A DNA stretch of 64,000 nt, taken from contig NC_056755.1 in the NCBI RefSeq assembly GCF_018687715.1, forward strand, positions 21,793,501 through 21,857,500. The letters run 5' to 3'. Under the pieces are notes generated by a model, which saw only the letters and a list, made by a program, of their open reading frames with translations, was not told the origin of the DNA and did no database searches. Position 1 is the stretch's first letter. Every line of letters begins with the position of its first letter. This DNA comes from Carya illinoinensis (lineage: Eukaryota > Streptophyta > Magnoliopsida > Fagales > Juglandaceae). Positions 58,801-64,000 of this stretch are shown piece by piece. The position numbers and the translations under genes were made by a program.

Positions 58801-61418
58801 AAGAATAGAATAGCGGAATAGAAACACACAAACAGATGTATCTCATGAGATATATCACCTATTTTGAATTGGTGACTTGAGCTATTTCCTCTACGTGATG
58901 ACTGACCAGCTTGTCCTGATCTGTCATCGTGCCTATTGCTTTGAGGTTCTTCTTGTTTAACAGCCTGTGGCTTTCCCAATGCTGCACAATTGTTTATAGC
59001 AAATTACTACACATAACATTACAAGATCGTATGTATGGAAGCGGATAAAGTGAAGTAACGCACGATTGAGGTAATTGAGCGCCAGAGTGAAGCCAGCATT
59101 GAAAACTAAAATATATCCAATCAATCCCCCTACTCCTATCCAATACCAATAGGCATGTGTGAAGAATCCACGGGACTTCAACACTTCAACTCCCAGTGAT
59201 TCCATTGAGTTTGGGAGAACCTTTAACAGAAAAATGGGTACAAATGTCAGACAATTATTATAGATAACAAAGAGAAAAGGCCGTACATTGACTAGTTCAA
59301 GAAATTACATGTCTCCAACTCTTCCCAAGGAACTCATTAACCACTATAGCATTCTGCCCATACATCAAAGGTGACGTCCAGTAACCCCATATCCACCACT
59401 TCTTCATGTTCTCTGTGGGAGTAAGCAATGACAAAAGAAGCATTAAGTAGGCTGCAGTCCAATAACGAAAGAGGCCACATACAGTATTATGAACTTATTA
59501 AATTATACCTCTTGACAGGACAAAGCCACCCAATGCAAACAGCATGACCAGTGCAAATGAACCAAATGTGGTGGCAACAATCAGGTCCCCCCTACCAATT
59601 GCAGCAACGAAGCGGAATAATGCAGAAGCCATCTGATTAACAGCTACGAGCAGAAGGCACTGTCTAAAAAACCTGGAATATGTACATGATTAGCAAATAA
59701 ATCATTTCAAATAGAAAAGAGAAAAGAGATTGAAACAACTCTTTACAAGCTAATAATGGAAGTGATTGTTTTTTTTTTTTATCTTATCTTTTACCTTCCA
59801 GCACTTGGATCAAATCCAATGACATAGTAAGTGATAAAAACCCAGACAGCAACTTCTACAAACGTGATAGGGATCTTGATGATCCATGAAGGAAGAGAGT
59901 ATGCCCATGCAGGATAGAATAGGAGATTCCTTTGCTTGAAGAAAACCGGAAGCTTTGCTACTGTCATGGAAATCTCAGCTGTACCATTAAACATGATAAC
60001 AACAACACCATAGAACAAAGCGCCAGCGTAGATCCCTCCGTCGGTCACTGAATTGCGGTGCATCTCCGTCCGTAGGAAAATTGTCATTGCAATCAGGGCC
60101 ATTATTAGAAGCTAAAAGAACAGAAAAGGTAGAATTTAATCACAATCATGTGTAATGAAATGTAATACATACATACATACATTATATATAAATATATAAT
60201 ACACAAAATCAAAATGAAGCTAAAAACTTACTTGGATGAGCTTGAAGGTGTAGACAAACGAATTCCTCTTCATAAGCAAGAATTCTCTTGATAAGCAAGC
60301 TTTTAACAGCTCTGCCTTTCTAACACCATACTTTCTATTTGTCAAAGCAGCTGGGTGGCTCTTTGCCCTGTTAAATGGAGTTGCAAGCTCTTCTGTAAGT
60401 TTCCGTCCCACAGGAAACGATTCGAATGCCTCAGCGAATTCCTTGCTTGTTACAAAATTGTAAGGCTCATCTTTAGCTGCCCAATACTGCTCCTGATCTT
60501 TCTTTGACGTCACCTATGACAAGTCGGTTACGTGTGAATTCGACTATAAGATTTTGCATGCAGTCCTCTTCTTTTTAGAAGATAATAATATCTGTTAGCT
60601 TCAGAAACAAACAAAAAAAAAAGCTATGTTTAGACTTACTTCTTGGAGGAAGTCGGCCACCCCTTTCCTTTCAGGACATTTGAAGCCCATATATTCAAAA
60701 AATTCAAGAACTTGCTCACGGGGACCCTGATATACAATCTGGCCATCAGAGAGGAGAATAATGTCATCAAAAAGATTGTAAGTCTCTGGTGCCGGCTGGA
60801 GGAGTGAGATCACGACAGTGCCATTGAGAATGTGAGCATATTGCTTGATTGAATTCACAATCTGATAAGTTGTCGAGCTATCCAGACCAGTTGATATTTC
60901 ATCCATGAATAGCACCTTAGATGGTCCAACCAACATCTCCCCTATAATTTCATATCTGAAGATTATTTCATCGTTCGCACAGAAAATATATATTTGTGCA
61001 CATTGAACTAGGAATGATTACCTGTTGTTACACGCTTTCTTTGTCCTCCAGATATACCCCGTAACATTTGATTCCCAACCAAAGTATCTGCACAGACTTC
61101 CAATCCCAGAACCTGCAAAGTGGATTGGATGAGACATGAACCGTGGTAAACTACCTTGGATTTTATAAACTCTTTTCCTCGTTATGTAACAATTTGCAGG
61201 GATGTTACCTTTAAAATATAATCTGTCACCACGCTGGCCTCCTGACCTTCTGTTGCTACTGCCTGTATTAACAATCCCATTTAAAAAAAGGTTTTCAAAA
61301 GCAAATGTAAAAAATTATTCTTCTGGTTTGAACATAGCTTTCACATATAACACATTAATGGAAGGCGCCTGTTTTTGCCATTGTAATATCTCAGTAACTA
61401 CGAAAATATTGTGTGAAG

Positions 61419-61465
<47 letters not shown>

Positions 61466-63025
61466 CCCCTCCATCAAGATAAACGACTTGTTCATCTATA
61501 AAACAATCATCAAGCTAAATAGGTACGTCACTATGCTATAATTATACGTATACATTAAGCTATAATCTCCTAATGCGATACGTAAGTGGCAGTGTATTTT
61601 CTTACCTTCATGTAGATGTCAATATCAGGATCAGGCTTAATATTTGCTTCTTTCTCTCTTCTTGCTAGCTCTACCAGCATCTCTGCAGTAGGAGGTGTTA
61701 AAACAAAGGTCAAGTTTAAATCAAATAAATAATTCGATTACAGCCTCAAGAGTCCAATGAAGGAAGGATAGAAGAAAAACAAAGGCCTATCCGTATCCTA
61801 ACCATAACGTGATCCGACCCCTTGACATCTTGCAGAAAAGGCCAAGGTCTCCCTTACTGTCATTTCGGCAATATGGAGGTCATGCTGACTGACATAGGCA
61901 GCAGTTCTCTGGGGTACAAACTCCCGCATTTCGTGGCCATTATAAGTAACATTCCCAGAAAACTGAAAGATAATTTCCGCTTCATATATTAGATATAAAA
62001 CCAAAAATAACAATATGCAATCCAAAATGTTGAAAGAGTCCTAAACTTTTATACCTTCAGGTCAGGATCGAGCTCTCCAGCCAAAGCCAGCAAGAGCGTG
62101 GTCTTTCCAGAACTTGGAGGACCCAAAAGTAGCGTCATTCTATGTGAAAACGTCACACACGAACCATGTTAAAAGAGTAAAACAAAAGTTCTAACCCTGA
62201 GGGTGAAATATTAAAGAGGGAGATTATCAAACATTGAGAAGTCATTCAGATAATCGGAACAAGGACTGCCTCCTCACCTGCTTGGCTTGATGACCCCACT
62301 AACATCTTGAAGGATGGACAAATGCTTCTTTCTACTTGGAAGAATATGAAGATAATTCAAGAAACCCTTCAAAATCAAAGGACAAAGTAAATTGTATAAA
62401 ACTAATGACAATGGAAAGCGTCAATATTTGTACAGTATTAAAAAAAGGATTACATATTTACACAATGTTAATTACCTCAAGAATGTTAAAGGAGAAATTG
62501 AAGAATGTAGGTAGAGCTCTGCTTCCAACATGAGCATCTGCCTCAACTTTTAAATTCTCGAATCGGACTTCAATTGTCGGAAGAGTGATTCCTACTCTGA
62601 GAAATTGAATTTAAAAAAAAAAAAAAAAACATTACTGAAAATTCATATTAAACATACTTTAAAAAAAAAATGTTGGATAAACAGAATGAACAAAACCTAC
62701 ATAAATATAAATAACATTAAAGTTACCTGTCGAGACGATCCTTGAGCTTTTGCAAGAACTTCTCATTATCCTCTTCGGGGACCTTCAACAACCTCTCCAT
62801 TAAACTCTTCTTTTCCTGAACTCCAAGATCATGTATATTGATTTCACTGGCCTCGCCTTGCGGCGTAGTCAGCAAACCTTTCTTCAGACGATTGAAAGTA
62901 GGAAGCTTCTGTAGCGCTGCCCATTTAAGAGCTTCTTCGTCTTCTTCTTCCAGTGAAGACCTTGAGAAAACTTCCATGGTATTGTTTCTCCATATCGACG
63001 CGTTGTAAATATCACCACTCTCCAT
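55871..63025 (-). CDS. Full-size PDR-type ABCG transporter, 1448 aa
   Basis: 24 exons: 63025-62727, 62596-62476, 62366-62278, 62139-62055, 61962-61803, 61682-61606, 61262-61209, 61112-61022, 60941-60640, 60513-60232, 60111-59795, 59672-59509, 59412-59309, 59220-59064, 58981-58859, 58752-58586, 58488-58156, 57958-57668, 57577-57494, 57388-57255, 57113-56886, 56788-56617, 56497-56243, 56128-55871. Sum 4347 nt, in frame throughout. Order is NBD1-TMD1-NBD2-TMD2, reverse of most ABC exporters and typical of plant PDR. NBD1: Walker [10 protein letters not shown], signature SGGQRKR, Walker B VLFMDEIS, and glutamine at the switch position (SLLQPAP), normal for PDR. NBD2: [32 protein letters not shown]. 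The family exports terpenoids, hormones and other small molecules at the plasma membrane. The start resembles the PDR1/ABCG39-40 group; the substrate is unknown. The acceptor of exon 16 was chosen because the nearest alternative gives a stop. Confidence 0.96.
61419..61461 (+). repeat. (GA)n microsatellite in transporter intron 6
   Basis: About 21 GA units within the 343-bp intron between exons 6 and 7. Confidence 0.95.
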
Positions 63026-63162
63026 TGTAGAATTTGTTGGAAATGCAAGTAAATAAAGGCGAAGATTTCAGAAACGGAACCCGGAAAGGCAGAAATGGGT
63101 TACCAATTATGGTTCGCTGGGTTTTGTTCTTTCTCCCTTCAATGAAGATTGTTTGGGTGCCG

Positions 63163-63172
63163 TATTTATAGA
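63163..63172 (-). promoter_or_regulatory. TATA box of the ABCG gene
   Basis: Minus-strand CTATAAATA, about 140 bp upstream of the ATG at 63025. Confidence 0.7.
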
Positions 63173-64000
63173 GAGGTTGAAGTCCATACATGGTGGCTTT
63201 AGAAGTGCCAAAGATAGGAACGGCAGATTTGATAGTGAAATATCTTTCGAAGTAACAGTTGTTCATTGATTCTGAAACAACGAAAATTCATGATTTCTTT
63301 AAAATCGCACGTCTCTTTTGAGACGCGGGACACTGCTGAAATAACGGAATACGTCGCCGTACCTCGGCTGGCAAACTGATCCTGATCATCCTGCATGTCT
63401 CTTTGTTCACGTTAACATTGTTAGGTGATTAAAATAAATAAATAAAATAAAGAATTCTTCAATTTTATAAAATACATGACGTCACGGGTGACAATAACTG
63501 AAAACCAAATCTTGTCAGACTGATTCATTCTCCACCACCCTAACTACCGAGAATTGCACAAAATTAAGAAGATGAGACCAAAACATAAGAAGACTGCCCC
63601 TTGACGTTGGTATATATTTATATTTTTTGAAATATTATAAATATGTATTTATTATAATAATATCTGATAAAGAAACCAAGATAATAAAAATAGGAACTTG
63701 GCGGTGACTCTATTTCAATAGTAGTTGTCTTGATTGAACGTCATCGATGATGTCACCATGCATATATACCAACATAATATCAGATAAAGAAACTAACATA
63801 TACCAACATATGATGTCACCTCCCACGAAAAAAAACACACATATGATGTCACCACGTCATCGATGATGTCACCCATGCATGTATGCCAACATATATATCG
63901 CGCGCAGTCACGTACTTTTGCTTCTCACTCTATAATTAAGTCATACACATCATCGTTTACCTCATCACATATATATATATATATGACATGTGACGTACAC
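63173..64000. other. Upstream region of the ABCG gene
   Basis: No coding sequence. It holds repeated words: CATCGATGATGTCACC followed by ATGCAT and CCAACAT at about 63742-63775 and again at 63858-63893, and ATATC[TA]GATAAAGAAAC near 63660 and 63778. GATGTCACC occurs four times between 63748 and 63872. Confidence 0.6.

Overview
This is plant nuclear DNA from a woody eudicot. The evidence is long AT-rich intergenic stretches, spliced genes with GT-AG introns, and nested Copia, Gypsy, LINE and hAT-type elements. The abundant small elements with 'atctcatctcatctca' ends make me think of Fagales, perhaps walnut or pecan relatives, but that is only an impression.

Layout. (1) 1-7980: a SIRE-type Copia retrotransposon, plus strand, cut by the left window edge. 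Its gag-pol is broken by point and frame lesions, including the RT active site. Between pol and the 3' LTR lie two related reading frames on the opposite strand, each with its own TATA box. This is the most novel feature of the window. (2) 7981-18842: a graveyard of elements, including a 75-bp LINE tail, a gag-only Gypsy element with a 170-bp TG...CA insertion in its 3' LTR, and a truncated minus-strand Copia. (3) 19173-22977, minus: an intact five-exon TBL/PC-esterase (cell-wall O-acetyltransferase family) gene. (4) 23100-28900: intergenic, with SSRs and one long hairpin. (5) 28997-31017, minus: an intact five-exon gene for a plant protein of 429 aa that I cannot assign to a function. A likely leader exon near 39409 would give it an 8-kb 5'-UTR intron filled with a nested TIR element, two opposed LINE fragments and a 507-bp tandem duplication. 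(6) 39743-56247: a tandem segmental duplication. Copy A (39743-46209) holds a B3-domain gene and only the last exon of an ABCG transporter. Copy B (46318-56247) holds the second B3 gene and runs into the complete transporter. Copy B was later hit by one LINE and two hAT-like elements, each with target-site duplications and an uninterrupted counterpart site in copy A. (7) 55871-63025, minus: an intact 24-exon full-size PDR-type ABCG transporter of 1448 aa.

The cellular genes do not form a pathway. They are ordinary neighbours: a wall-modifying enzyme, an uncharacterised protein, two B3 transcription-factor-like proteins and a plasma-membrane exporter. Exon borders were worked out by hand from GT/AG signals and reading phase. 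All three spliced genes close in frame to exact totals (1110, 1290 and 4347 nt), which supports the models.
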